Source of the DNA: Phoronis australis
Taxonomy: Eukaryota; Phoronida; Phoronidae
DNA length: 64,000 nt
Reading direction: 5' to 3'
NCBI GenBank assembly: GCA_002633005.1
Contig: NMRA01000140.1
Span: 608,367 to 672,366 of the forward strand
Shown here: piece after piece, positions 32,765 to 44,076 of the stretch
How the letters are laid out: each line of letters opens with the position of its first letter
Position numbering within the stretch: the first letter of the stretch is position 1
The notes under the pieces: generated by a model
Databases searched by the model: none
Seen by the model: only the letters and a program-made list of their open reading frames with translations
Told to the model about the DNA's origin: nothing
Position numbers and translations under genes: made by a program

Positions 32765-33924
32765 CTATTTAATTAGCTCATTGACATCATTTCCAAAAAC
32801 ATAATCCTTGTGCCATATGGGGTGTGACTTAATTCGATTAGGGTATCTTCTGCCACTTTCACGTGGCTGTTTAGTTTGGGCATTCTCACCTGGGGGCATA
32901 TTATCTGGTTGAGGTTCAATTATAGGCTTACCGTTTGCAAACAAACAGTCATCTTCTGGCCCATCAGGATCACGCACTTGTTTGTTTTGAAGTAGGTTGG
33001 GCTCATTTGTGAACTTAACACATCTGACTTTTCTTATGATCTGGTTTGCTGGGACATAAACCAGATATGAAGGGCTACCCTTGTCATACCCTACAAAAAT
33101 GCCTTTTTCAATTCTATCATCCAATTTCTTTGGGTTTTGCATTAAGGCATAACATGTACTACCAAATTTCTGCATATGGGAAATATTTGGCTTGAAACCA
33201 GTAAATGACTCAAATGGGGTACATTTTCTTCTCGAATTGTAGCACCTGTTTCGCGTGTAGCAAGCCGTCATTAGTGCGTAAGTCCACATGGACTTGGGTA
33301 CACCTGCCTGCACTAGAAGGCACCTTGCTGATTCGAACAGTGTTCTCCAGGAACGTTCGACCGTACCATTTTGGTGGGGTGAATAGGGGGCTGAGCATTC
33401 ATGCTTAATTTTATTCTTTATGAGAAGTGATTCAAAGGCTTCGGATGTAAACTCGCCCCCCTGGTCACTCCTGATTCGCTTAACTGTGCCATAAGGGCTA
33501 ATTTCGCAAGGAATTTTTCCGTTGCCCTTACTGTGTCACTTTTCTGCTTCAAAAAGTAGATCATGATCAATCCAGAAAAATCATAGACACAACCAAGAAC
33601 GTATCTAAAACCTTCCCTTGCTGGGGGATCAACAGGACCCGCCAAGTCAAAATGGACCAGCTCCAAAATTGATGTTGCTCGTTTGTCTGGGGTTCTGTTG
33701 AAACTCTGGGTCATTTTACCAATGAGGCATGGACCACAGTCAAATTCCTTTTTGTCTAACAATGTCATGCCCTCAACAACATCGTGTAATTTCAAGACAT
33801 CCTTAGTATTGCAATGCCCTAAAATTTCATGCCACTCCTTAAGAGTGTGTTTGGCTGATTTTTGAGAAAACACACTATTTAAGATACAATTTGCCACGTT
33901 TCCTGATCTGAAACTCTGTACCAT
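32765..33924 (-). pseudogene. Copia integrase (broken)
   Basis: The zinc-binding part is WHEILGHC ... CGPCLIGK (His, His, Cys, Cys). The catalytic core has all three acidic residues, in VHFDLAGPV, IRSDQGGEF and NGTVERSW. The zinc domain and first Asp are in one frame (33924 to about 33520); the second Asp and Glu are in another (about 33520 to 32765), so a frameshift falls near 33520. The second frame ends at TAG 32767-32765, and the connection to the reverse transcriptase needs another frame change. The C-terminal part contains the usual copia stretch FGSTCYALMQNPKKLDDR. Confidence 0.92.
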
Positions 33925-35257
33925 TCGCCGTCAACGTAGCTGAATCTTTGCTAAACTCAACCTTAGCACCCCTATCAACAGCTGATTGGACCGAGAAGAT
34001 ATTCTGGGAAAATGATGGGACACATAATGCATCCTTCAACATGCATTTATGGAGAGCACCCTTCCCATCGATAAGATCTATACATGCGTCACCCCTTTTG
34101 AGAGCTAAATTATTGGTCCTACTGCCGTCTGCCAACTCTAGGTAATGACGCGCGGGATCAAAATTTTGACGAAATGAGGTAAACTTTGACTCATCATTGA
34201 CAATATGGGTAGAGGCGCCACAGTCAACCAACAAGTCGTTGGCCTCACCAGCAATAGACTGGGTGGCATCAATCATGCTAACTTTGAAAACAAAAGAATG
34301 CGACTTACTCTCAGAGGTGTCACCACAGGTATTGTCTCCCTCCCGCTCACATTTTACAGTAGGCTGACAATTATGACATGCATCATTACTACCAACATGA
34401 TGTCTGGGATTGTCCCCAGGACCAGTGTCTGTTTGCATCACCAACTTGGCACTGTCCTTGGTCTTATTTGTCGTCATCCCTCTTCGGCACACCGCAGTTG
34501 AATGGGTAGAGTTTTTACAATTCTCGCACCACTTTTTGGGCTTCTTGCACTCTGACGCCTTGTGTCCCTTCGTACCACATATGTAACATGTACCTTGAAA
34601 GCCGCCTCTGTATGCCCCACCTGGATACGTCTGTTTAGGCCATTTGCTGTCAACTTTCCATACGGTATGGGTACCAGACTCGTGGACCTTTTCAGTGTCC
34701 TCAAAATTTCGCAGGGCTACTTTAAACTCTGCAAAAGTGAGGGCGGTCTCCTTTTGTGTGATGACTGCCGTGAAGGGTTTGAATTGCGCCGATAGTCCTT
34801 TTAATACCAGGGCCACCAGAAGACTATCACTGATTGTCTCACCAGTCTCTTTTAAAGCCGCAGCAATGTTCTCTGTCCTGATAATATAATCAGTAACCGA
34901 CTCCGTCGAGTCCTTGCTTAGGGAGGTCAGTTCAGTATACAGCGTGATGATCCTCGGTTTCCCTTTAGGCTGGTAGTGTTCCTTTAAAATTTTGAAAGCT
35001 TTCCTTCCATCATCTATCGCGTCCTTCATAATCAGCGATAGGCTGCGATCATCTATATACTGAACTAGCTCCGCAAACGCTTCGGCATTTTTGTTGGCAT
35101 CCACTGTCTTAGACTCAGAAGCTGTGATTATGTCGTACAGTTTCTGGAGTCTCATGTGTCCCAAGAAACGCACCTGCCATAAGTCAAATTTTCTTTCATC
35201 GCCGTCAAACAGTAAGCACTTCCTGGGCCCATAACCTGTTGATGATTGGTGAGACAT
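33875..35257 (-). pseudogene. Copia gag-protease ORF (460 codons, start inside the LTR)
   Basis: A long open frame. Residues 10-200 are the gag capsid region, followed by a CX2CX4HX4C zinc knuckle at 224-237 and a second Cys/His cluster at 244-257. The protease motif is DCGAS (Asp345), where copia proteases usually have DSGAS or DTGAS. The frame stops at TAG 33877-33875 while the integrase continues in the +1 frame, so gag-protease and integrase are no longer, or not simply, one ORF. The first seven codons lie in the LTR and the next five read through the primer-binding site. ORF integrity here is intact; the downstream pol is not. Confidence 0.9.
35223..35236 (-). other. Primer-binding site for an internal part of initiator tRNA-Met
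   Basis: GGTTATGGGCCCAG (element sense) follows the CAACA end of the LTR. It is complementary to the CTGGGCCCATAACC anticodon stem-loop of eukaryotic initiator tRNA-Met, the priming mode known for Drosophila copia. Here it is also coding (Gly-Tyr-Gly-Pro). Confidence 0.88.
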
Positions 35258-35394
35258 TGCGCACGAATTGGACTTAATGGTCAGGATGATATGCCGGTTA
35301 ATAAAAGAACACCATGTTTCTGTACAAGAAACTATCTTTCAGACTGTTTTATTATATGATCGCATTAATATATATACACAAGTAGCGTGCCCAN
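35237..35394 (-). repeat. 5' LTR of the copia element (truncated, 158 of 321 bp)
   Basis: It aligns with 30720-30876 of the other LTR, with 8 differences. It stops at GTGCCCA followed by the N at 35394, inside the sequence that forms the CTTGCC/GGCAAG near-palindrome in the complete LTR. The U3 part is missing. This may be an assembly join or a genuine deletion. Confidence 0.85.
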
Positions 35395-36449
35395 CAGATC
35401 CGTCCGAAAGTCGTCGTCATCCATTGACAACATCATATAAATACACTTGCTAAATTAAGTAAAGATCCTGCAAACGGTTTAATAGATACAGCCATGAGCG
35501 CAAAAAACTGCTACTAGGTGGCGCCAAAGTAGTCGAACTCGTCGGAAAATCGTCGTCAGCCGTCCATTTCATAGCAAAATCATACATGCAAATTTTCACA
35601 ATTATCCTGAAAGCGGTTTGGTTGATAGACGAGTGGACGCCAAAAAACAGAATCGAAAAAGTTACCATGGCCCCTAGGTAGCGCAAACTAGGTCGAATCC
35701 ATCTGAAAACGGAGAGATAGCGTCATCTCATTAACAGATGCCTCTATGCCATATTCTATGAAAGTACTTTGATGACTTTTGAGCATACAGAGGTAAACGT
35801 AAAAAAACTAAAATTGCCACTAGGTGGCACACCAGTAGTCAGATCCGTTTGAAAGTCGTCGTCCTCCCTTGTTAACATCATATAAATACACTTACTAAAT
35901 TTAGTAAAGATCCTGCGAACGGTTTAGGGGATACAGCCATAGGCGCAAAAAACTGCCAGTAGGAGGCGCCACAGTAGTCGAAGTCGTCAGCAGTCCACTT
36001 CATAGTAACAACATACATGCCAGTTTTCACAATCATCATTTGAGCGGTTTGGTTGATAGAGGGATGGACGAAAAACACAGACTTGAAAACAGTAAAAATG
36101 GCCACTAGGTGGCGCAAACTACCTTGAATCCATCCGAAAACGGGAGAACAGTGTCATCTTACTAATAGGTGCCTATATACCAAATTTTATGAAAATCTGT
36201 TTAGGACTTCTGAAGATAGAGAGGTAAACGTAAAAAAATATATAAAATTGCCACTAGGAGGAACACCGGTTGTCGGATCCGTCTGAAAGTTTGCTCATGC
36301 CGTCCCATCCACGGAAGGAACAAATGTGTAAAATTTCATGAACATGCGTCAAGGCGTTTTGGAGATAGAGCAGCGGACGCCGGACGGACGAACGGACGGA
36401 CGGAGATGACGGCATAATGCGTCCACATATAAATATGTGGGCGCACAAA
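35395..36449. repeat. Pearl/Helentron-like tandem array with CTCF-like cores
   Basis: Six monomers with CTAGG-centred cores at 35514, 35674, 35820, 35959, 36105 and 36254 (spacing 139-160, average 148). Monomers 1/4, 2/5 and 3/6 are most alike, so a trimer of about 440 bp is repeated. A GACG microsatellite follows (36375-36403), then GATGACGGCATAATGC and a 12-bp hairpin GCGTCCACATAT/ATATGTGGGCGC (36419-36444). Core repeats plus an ACGG microsatellite match what I recall of pearl elements. Short ORFs crossing it are artefacts of the repeat. Confidence 0.85.
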
Positions 36450-36451
36450 AA

Positions 36452-36569
36452 TGAATCTCTTTTTAGGTTAAAAACAATGTATTCTGCGCTTACGCAAAGC
36501 ATGATTTTTTCGCGTGCTTCTCTATATTTATGTCTCAAATGCATTGTTTTTAACCTAAAAAGAGACTCA
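36452..36569. repeat. 31-bp-arm inverted repeat next to the pearl-like array
   Basis: Arms 36452-36482 and 36539-36569 pair with two mismatches and share CTCTTTTTAGGTTAAAAACA. The 56-base spacer contains CGCTTACGC and TCGCGTGCTTC. It could be a small foldback element inserted beside the array tail. Confidence 0.8.
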
Positions 36570-39193
36570 CTACAAAATGGCGACTGCGTGAATAAGGTGT
36601 ATAGACATCTATTTTAGATATTTATGCCCCAAACGTAATTTCAGATTTCTATAAAGTCAGTAATTATAATGTAAAGCAAATCTTTAGGGGGGAAATTGAA
36701 CCCACACAAGTTTTGCATCGTTGTTTGATGTTCTGTTGATGCAAAATGACTTTGTGCCAAGAGTGAAGTACGGGACACACACTCAAGACCCATTGACGTC
36801 ACAGGCCAATCATCTGTGCCGGCCCTCTGGTGCCACGTAAAAGAACTGAACGTGCTATTATTGAATGGAACTAGTCGAATTGATGCAAAACACGTCATTT
36901 TCTCGTTAATTGTCCCTGCTCTCGAGCGTACTCACGAAATGTTCATTTCCACGAGATGTTGTTTGTTCTACTAAGTGAACCATCTCGGGGACGCTACAGT
37001 CTCGCCACTTGGTGACTGACTCTCAATTTCATGAGTACCTGTGTCGCATATCGTGCCAACTTCTAGCGATTACGCTCATCGGAGTGCAGATAAACTTTGT
37101 TGTAGAAGAGTCGCGCAACTCCACAGTTTAGCCCACAAATTTTGCGGTCCTGGAGTTACGCTCTCAAACCGGCCAAAACCCTGCAAAACAGGAGTTACTT
37201 CGTCATTGGCCGGGAAAGAGAGACAAAAAGAGAACACAGATGTCACTTTCCCATTGACGTCACTGTATCCTGTGACGGTTTTAGGAAGTGGTGTCAGCCA
37301 ATGTTCACGTAACCCATGAAATTGTTTTGGTCACGTCCCGAGTAGAAATGTTTCCACTACGTTAACGCTTTAAGAAATCTGCTTTTTACTCAAGGTTAAT
37401 GAAACTCGGGCATATCTATGTCATATGCTCTAAACAGTCTAGATATGACCATGCAGGGGCGTAACTTTGGGAATGAGAATTGTCGATTTAGCTGGGCAAA
37501 GAGAGAAATAGTTGTGCAAGGAGAGAGACATAAGGGCAAAACGGTTCACTCAAATAAGTATTACAAATTTTAGAATTTTGAAAAAAGTGGTTGTTCATGT
37601 GAACGCCTTTTCTGTTTGTGATAATTTTGCCCTAGTACCCTTTAAAAGAACTTATTTTCTTAGCGTTATTCAGCGTTGCTGCCATTTTCCCTCACATTGG
37701 AATTTTTCATGTGGCGTTCTGGTATTGCTTCACTCAAGAACATGGTCGTTAATAAATTTACGGCCGCCGTGGTAACGTTTAAGTCTTTTACCGCACTCAA
37801 GAGCTCTTCTTACCAATTTTCGGGTTCAGACTTCTACTCGTTTCAGTACTTTTTACGTCATACTTAATGTTCAGGAAGCAGGGTAGTTTGAGAAAGTAGG
37901 AAGTGGTGCAATTTTTAATCAAACACATTTCAAATGAATGGATGACAGGATTTCAAGCTCTGTGGCGAGCTGAATCTCCTCATTGAGGTATGCATACATG
38001 TACATGTATTGAGTAAGTCGATTATTAAATTTTTGTACTTGACGCAATGACTCTAGGCAGAACAAGTTCGCTTAATGAAACACACATTGACAATCGATAT
38101 ATCTTGGCTGCAACGTTCATACGCGTGGTCGTGAAAAAATAAATGAAATTTAATTTCAATTAAATGTATTTATCAGGGGATATTTCCATACATCCATCAT
38201 TCTCCAGTTGTTTGTCTCTGTGTATATCGTCCCTGTGACCATCGCATCAGCAAAATATTGTTCCAGATAGAACCTCTTACCGAAGAGCAACAGAAATAAA
38301 GTTTTAACTTTTAAAACATCAGAGTGTGCTGATCGCCGTCAACACGTAATAAATAAACGAAGTTCATCGCCCGCTCAAGAACCGAAAATCAAACAGATGA
38401 TAACATCCAATTTGCTAAAATCGTTTTACTCTGCAGACAAGTTTACAGATTAGAGGGAAAAAGGGTTTAGCGAAGTTTTGGGTTTTCATGAAAGGTATCG
38501 CCTCTCAAGGACAGGTCCTCCACAGTGTTACAAAAATTGCCTCTGCTAAATGATGGGCAATGAATGGCTTTATGGCATAGCGTTCCACTGGTAAAGTAAA
38601 GCACTCATGGCTGATACCACAGCATAACTTCTGAAACTATATCTTCTTCGAGTAGAAAAAAGTAACATGGAATCCTAATGAGAAAGTCCGCGCGTCTCGA
38701 AACACTGAATCCGTTTTATAAAAAAGTGAGAACAGAGTTTTAGCTGAACAATGCTTACCCTCTGACTGAGCGCCCCTATACTGAAAAGTGGCCCTGTGGA
38801 AACACGATGACCGACACACAGAATTCCGTGTATCGGCGTCATGCGCACGACTTGGTCGGAAGTATAAACACATCAATATTTTGGGATTACTTTCGAATTT
38901 GATTTAAGAGTCCTCCGAAATGGAGGAACCGGCTATCGTAAGTCGCACTATATTTAAATGGCATATAACAGTCACTTGAACTTGGGCTGAAAATGGGTTT
39001 TGGCCCACGGTTTCGTTTTTTTCCTTGTTCTTTTTTCTCAGAGTAGCATGCATTACAAACATATCCAAAAACGTGTCGTGCTATCACCAAATGTGACGTA
39101 AAAACTTCAAGTCATAACCTCAGTTGGACAGAAGATAGAAATGCTTTTGTGTTACATTTGACTTTTTCACTCATGAAATTGTGTATCCGAGGG
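36570..39193. other. Region without recognisable gene
   Basis: Short ORFs only, in scattered frames, with no family motif or paired splice signals. GC content dips and rises without an island. I see nothing to annotate. Confidence 0.4.
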
Positions 39194-39198
39194 TAAAT

Positions 39199-39436
39199 CA
39201 GAGGCGGATCTACAGGGGGGGGTTCAGGGGGTTTAAACCCCACCCCTCGGGACAGGATCAAAAATAAAAACTGGAAAAAAATCGCCAGAAAAACGAAATT
39301 AGCTACTGAAAATCCCCAAAAATCTTACACGGGAGGAGGGAAACCCTCTCGCGACCTTCCTTCTCCTCGGCGCTACGCGCCTCGGATTCTTTCGAATACT
39401 AAACCCCCCCTTACTGAAATCGTAGATCTGCCACTG
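39199..39436. mobile_element. Small hAT-like inverted-repeat element
   Basis: Ends CAGAGGCGGATCTAC (39199-39213) and the complement of CAGTGGCAGATCTAC (39422-39436) match at 13 of 15. TAAAT flanks both sides (39194-39198 and 39437-39441). The inside carries a perfect palindrome GGGGTTTAAACCCC (39228-39241) and a GGCGC-TAC-GCGCC hairpin. The CAGNGGCGGATC end is typical of short hAT-type elements in invertebrates, though their usual target duplication is 8 bp. Confidence 0.6.
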
Positions 39437-39441
39437 TAAAT

Positions 39442-41539
39442 AACGGTAAAACTTACTCATACATATTTATTGGTCCCTTAGAAATGTGTTCTGTTTAAAT
39501 TAAGTAACTTTGGGTATTACCGTATTGCAGCGCCATTAGACCCATAGCGCATGCGACTGTGCGTCAACCACTTGGGTGAAAAAGGACACGAAAAGGCATG
39601 ATTTTTTTGGATATAGACTAGCACTGGTTTTCCCCTGTTGGACACAAATTTGTTTCAGCATTAAGAAATTTCAGATATTAACAATTATAAGGAGTGTTTT
39701 ACGATACTCGTGCTATTCAACGCTATTCAAGTTAAGAGAATACCAAACCCTGTTTTGGCCTGTTAACAGGTACTAAAACAACTTTGCCATCCAGTTCTCT
39801 TGAACAAAATAATGCTCTGTAACCCTCGGCAGCCCTAATACATTTGGACGAAATTTTGAAAACTCATTTCAAAGTCTGCCAAACGGACAAGCATGACCTA
39901 CGCTTTTTGCGAAATACAGGACAACTGTGGGAAAAAACACTCACCAAAGGCCATGATGATGTCCAGTCTGTGACACAGGGAATATGACTTATTAGTTGAT
40001 TTTTGCCTTTAAGTTGTAAGATTGACGCCAATGATGCATTAGCAGGTGAGAGAACGAGGATTGGTTGAAATCATCAAAACAGGACTGAGTACGCTTCTAA
40101 GTTGTATTTTCAATAAAATGTTGTTCACGAAAAGTAATTTTTAAAAATAAAACGGATGCACCTATATACGAATGGGCCTATGTAGGGGACAGTACCTGGG
40201 CCAGTATGCTGCGGACCACTTGGCAAAACAGATCTCAAAAAGGCAGTATTTCGTATATGGGCCCATGGGCCTAAAGGCTAAAAGATAACCGAAAAAATGG
40301 CTGAAATCCGCGTTTTTTGGTACCGTTAATCGTTCCAGTCTTATCCATTTCGCGTTCCAACCTTAGAATATTTTAAATTCTGACAAGTCTGCTAATGAAT
40401 TTAATTTCAAATCTATTAAATAATTTGTCTAAGCATTGACTTGAACGACATCACTAATTACTCAGCTGGTATTCTATTTCATTCCTGTGATTGGCTATCC
40501 GATGAGCAGCATGTAATTAGGAACTTTATTCACACTTGGACAAGTTAATCAATATTAGTTTATTAAAACACCTAATCACCTCTCCAGGTATGCTTGATCA
40601 ATATCTGCAATGTAGTAACAGTTAGGATTTAAAGAAATGTATAATTTTCATAAAACGAAATTGCGTTCAGTCAATACGCCTTCATGTTCGATACGATTTA
40701 ACACAATTTCGTTTGTTTTAATCAATAACACAGAATGGGTCTAAATTACGAACATTTCGTAAATATTGCAACTGTGCATCTATTTGCTTTTTCACTAACC
40801 GGATGCCAACTTTCTAAGTAATTATTACAGAGGGGTTTATATTGGTGCACCAACAAGCATTCCAAAGTTAAACCTAAATTTCTTATCAAGTTCTCTTGAT
40901 TTTGAAAAAAAAATTATCTCATGTTAAAAGAGCATGACGTGGGAATACATTTTCACTATAACAGCTTGTTGTAGCCTCTGCAAAGTGGAGCCCAACTGAG
41001 CAATTAATGGAAATCAGTCATAATATTTACCCACAGTTCACCAAAGGTAACAATATCAGCGCAGTATTCTTCAGATCTAGCGTCTTCTTTAGGGTCATTC
41101 GACGTAAGTGATATCTTTACAAGTTGTTGAACTCCTATTACATGTGTTTGATTGACCGCACGATGTCTGTTAAGGTTGATGGCGTTATGTCCACTGAAAG
41201 CATCAATGCTGCGGTTCCACAACGATGTGAGCTTGGTCCATGCTATTTTTAATTTCCATCAATGACGTCATAGATACACTGATATGCTGATGCCGGACGC
41301 CTCAGCTTTTTATTCTTTTCCAGGACTTTGCCAGAAGTCTCCGGCCAACTCCGGTCCGATCTTGACCGTCTTTTTCAATGGTCCACGAGGTGGAGGATGT
41401 CCTTCAAAATGTTGGGATAAATTTTTGTTCAAAGTGTCGGTGTTGCAATGGTCCAATTATTATGCTTGCCCTTAGACGGCACGTTGCTGTTAATTAAGAT
41501 TATGTAAGATCCTAGAAAAATGGCAAAATTTAGCTAACA
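39442..41539. other. Region without recognisable gene
   Basis: No supported coding sequence. A 12-bp palindrome GGCCCATGGGCC is at 40260-40271, with ATATACGAA/TTCGTATAT arms nearby (about 40167-40258). Confidence 0.4.
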
Positions 41540-41910
41540 TTGGAACATTTCTCAGGCCGATCGGACTCAGAGGAAGCTGACAGTTAGTTTGATTTATGGA
41601 CTGTTCTCCAAAACGTTGCTTTGGAAGTATTCCATTTTTGCATGTGGGGCTTCGATTTTTATAAGAGATTCAAAGGTAGCATAAAACGAAAGAGAAACGA
41701 TAACTGAAAAAAAAAAATTAACAGCGTTTTGGAGACTTTATCTTGGACATCTATATCAAACAAAAATTTGTTTATGTTATTGACAACGTCGTTTGGCTAT
41801 GAATATACCTTAATTTTTTACCCAAGCAGTTGCAGATTGATAGAAAGTCAAAAATCCACTTTTACACACTTTCTTGTTTTAGAAAATATACAGTTTTACT
41901 GAGTTCAACT
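41540..41910 (+). repeat. Interspersed repeat, copy 1 of 3
   Basis: Related to 58030-58460 and, inverted, to 48960-49420. Shared landmarks are TCTCCAAAACG, CATTTTTGCATGTGG, a GCATAAAACGAAA stretch, ATCTTGGACATCTATATCAA, AATTTGTTTATGTTAT and GAAAATATACAGTTTTACTGA. This copy is the most diverged. It has no long ORF. Confidence 0.6.
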
Positions 41911-44072
41911 TTTTAGTTTTGTTAAATACCCAGCCTTTCCCATAACGTCATACAGAACCTTAAACAGTTTCACAAACAGTTTGGCTTCACCATAATAAAT
42001 TGACTTTCGATACCCATTGTATCTTTTTAGCAAAGTGCAAAAGCTTTTAAATCCTTTGTCCAAGAAAGTGCTTGGACATCCTATTGAAGTCATAATCTTT
42101 TATTTCGCCACACTTCAGTTCTGCCGACATTGTCTTTAACAGTGCCAACACTAGCACAAGTCTCTTGTTTTTACAGTACCTCCAGTATCAACCTACACTG
42201 GCAACTTCCGGCGCAATAAATTGCTATTATATAACAAATCTATAAGATCGAGCTGGATGTTCCGCTATCACTAGGAAGCAACTATGGTTACAAGGTTCTT
42301 CACGATAGAAGCAATCAATCTAATTTAGCCCTTTTTAACTCCTATGAAGGAACACAAAACCCGGCATGCGCATGTGCTGAATTTGTCATTCCGCAAAATT
42401 TTCCTCGCTAATTCCGTAAATCTCAACATATTTAACGTAGCATTTTGACCTGTTTAGCTGTCGAGGTTGAATTCTTAACCGAAGCGTTTTAACGATTTTA
42501 AAAAACATTACCACGCTCATATGATTCTGAATTGTTGCCGAATGAACCCGGCGGCAACTCAAGTCCCAGGCAATGTGTATATTCGCCATTTTGGAATTCA
42601 CAATTTTAGTGTTAGCCAATCCCAGTAAATTCTGAAGGGTTTTCTCGAGTCGTAGGAGGTCTCGATGTTCTTGTTGGTAACGGAAGCAGAAACCTATGAG
42701 ACCGAGATTACAAAACCTAAAGCTTGATTTTGGTTTTCAGCAAGCTAAACAAGGTGAAACAAGTTTTAATATCCATCCTTATGGCTAAATTTGACATCCA
42801 ATATTAAAATTGCTCGATCTTTGTAGTCTCTTAAGATCAAATGTAAAGAGAAGTCAGTTTCCAATTTCATAACTGTTCTACCTTCAACAAAATTGCTAAC
42901 TTTTGGAAAAAATGTTCAATATGATTTGGTACGTGCTGGCCTCCTCCTAAACTTTCAAACGTTTCAACACAATTTTAAATACGCAACAAACGTCTGTGGA
43001 TGAGACACCCGAAATAAATTGATTTATTTCGTCTTAAAGTACCCCCATCAACTGTAGATCAGAAACTTTGTATACGATGTCATAGTTTGTTCTTTGGTAG
43101 TGTAATTTGTTCATTGTTTGATGTTCATTTGCCTTTTTTATTGATTTGTTTTTGTTCTGGCGTGTGTCGATATTATAATTTCTAAATGTCTGATTTTGTG
43201 TCATATGCGTATACTTGGATGTAATGATTCAGTTTGCGGGTAAATTATGAACCGGTTTTACAGATATATAATAAACGTTTCCGGTTTGTTCTTGTAAAAG
43301 TCGTCAAAACAATCAATTGTGCCTGTTAAACAAACTAAAAGTGGTCACCGCTTGGAACTGTGCGCTATGGACATTTTGTCCGATTTACTTTATCTCGTAG
43401 GCAAATTTAGAGGGGTTCTGGTGGCCAACCGTCCCACAGACAACAAAAACGTCATCGGCATGTCGTCTTAGGGTTTGCACGGGCATTTTGCTTTGGAAAA
43501 TTGTGATCAAGCACCCTTGACGACATCTAGATCCAACTATGTGAGTTTACGCAGTGGCCGACTGACCCCCACAGTTTTGGCAATCACAGATCGGGCAAGA
43601 CAGGGACTGCGAATTGAATGCCGACAACAACGATTTTTTTCATTTTGTATCTGTCCTCAACTATAAATTTGAGTAAAAGTACGATTTATATCTCAATCTG
43701 TCATTGACAACGTGTTTCTCCTCGATGAGTCCGTTCACAATGCTTAGTTAACGTCTGTCCAAATACTTATCGACAGTTCTCGTTGTCCGACTTCGACTGA
43801 CTCTTCCAACCTCGGCATCCCTCATCATGTATTCCGTCCTAGCCTAAGTTGGCACAAGTGACATCCTGGGACAGTGTCAAAAGTGAATGCTCAATTCGTA
43901 CTCATTTCCGTCCAGTCGGTGTAGTGACTGAAACGCGCCAGTCAATATCGGTCATTGCGCAAAAAGTTCAAAGACGCCACCTTTCGTTCGTGCGGCTCAC
44001 TGTTCCTTTCAACGACCGAGAAGGGAACCGGAAACGACACAAATTATAAATACAGTTACCCATTCCGTATAC
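41911..44072. other. Region without recognisable gene
   Basis: Short ORFs only. Bases 42650-42700 contain GTTGGTAACGGAAG preceded by GTCTCGATGTTC; a similar phrase recurs at 53140-53170 and, inverted, at 62260-62295, possibly traces of an old dispersed repeat. Confidence 0.35.
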
Positions 44073-44076
44073 TTAA

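Larger units (their letters stand above)
30720..35394 (-). mobile_element. Decayed Ty1/copia LTR retrotransposon
   Basis: Minus-strand order is 5' LTR (truncated, 35394-35237), primer-binding site, gag, protease, integrase, reverse transcriptase, RNase H, polypurine tract and 3' LTR (31040-30720). Integrase before reverse transcriptase defines Ty1/copia. The LTR begins TGTTG and ends CAACA. The primer site GGTTATGGGCCCAG is complementary to the anticodon arm of initiator tRNA-Met, as in Drosophila copia; GalEa-like elements are the nearest group I can name. The overlapping 158 bases of the two LTRs differ at 8 positions (about 5%). At least three frameshifts and one nonsense codon break the coding region, so it is not active. 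The target duplication cannot be checked because the right end stops at an N. Confidence 0.95.

Noticed and set aside
33948-34889. Plus-strand ORFs opposite the copia gag-protease region
   Set aside because: They are antisense shadows of a long, motif-bearing minus-strand frame.
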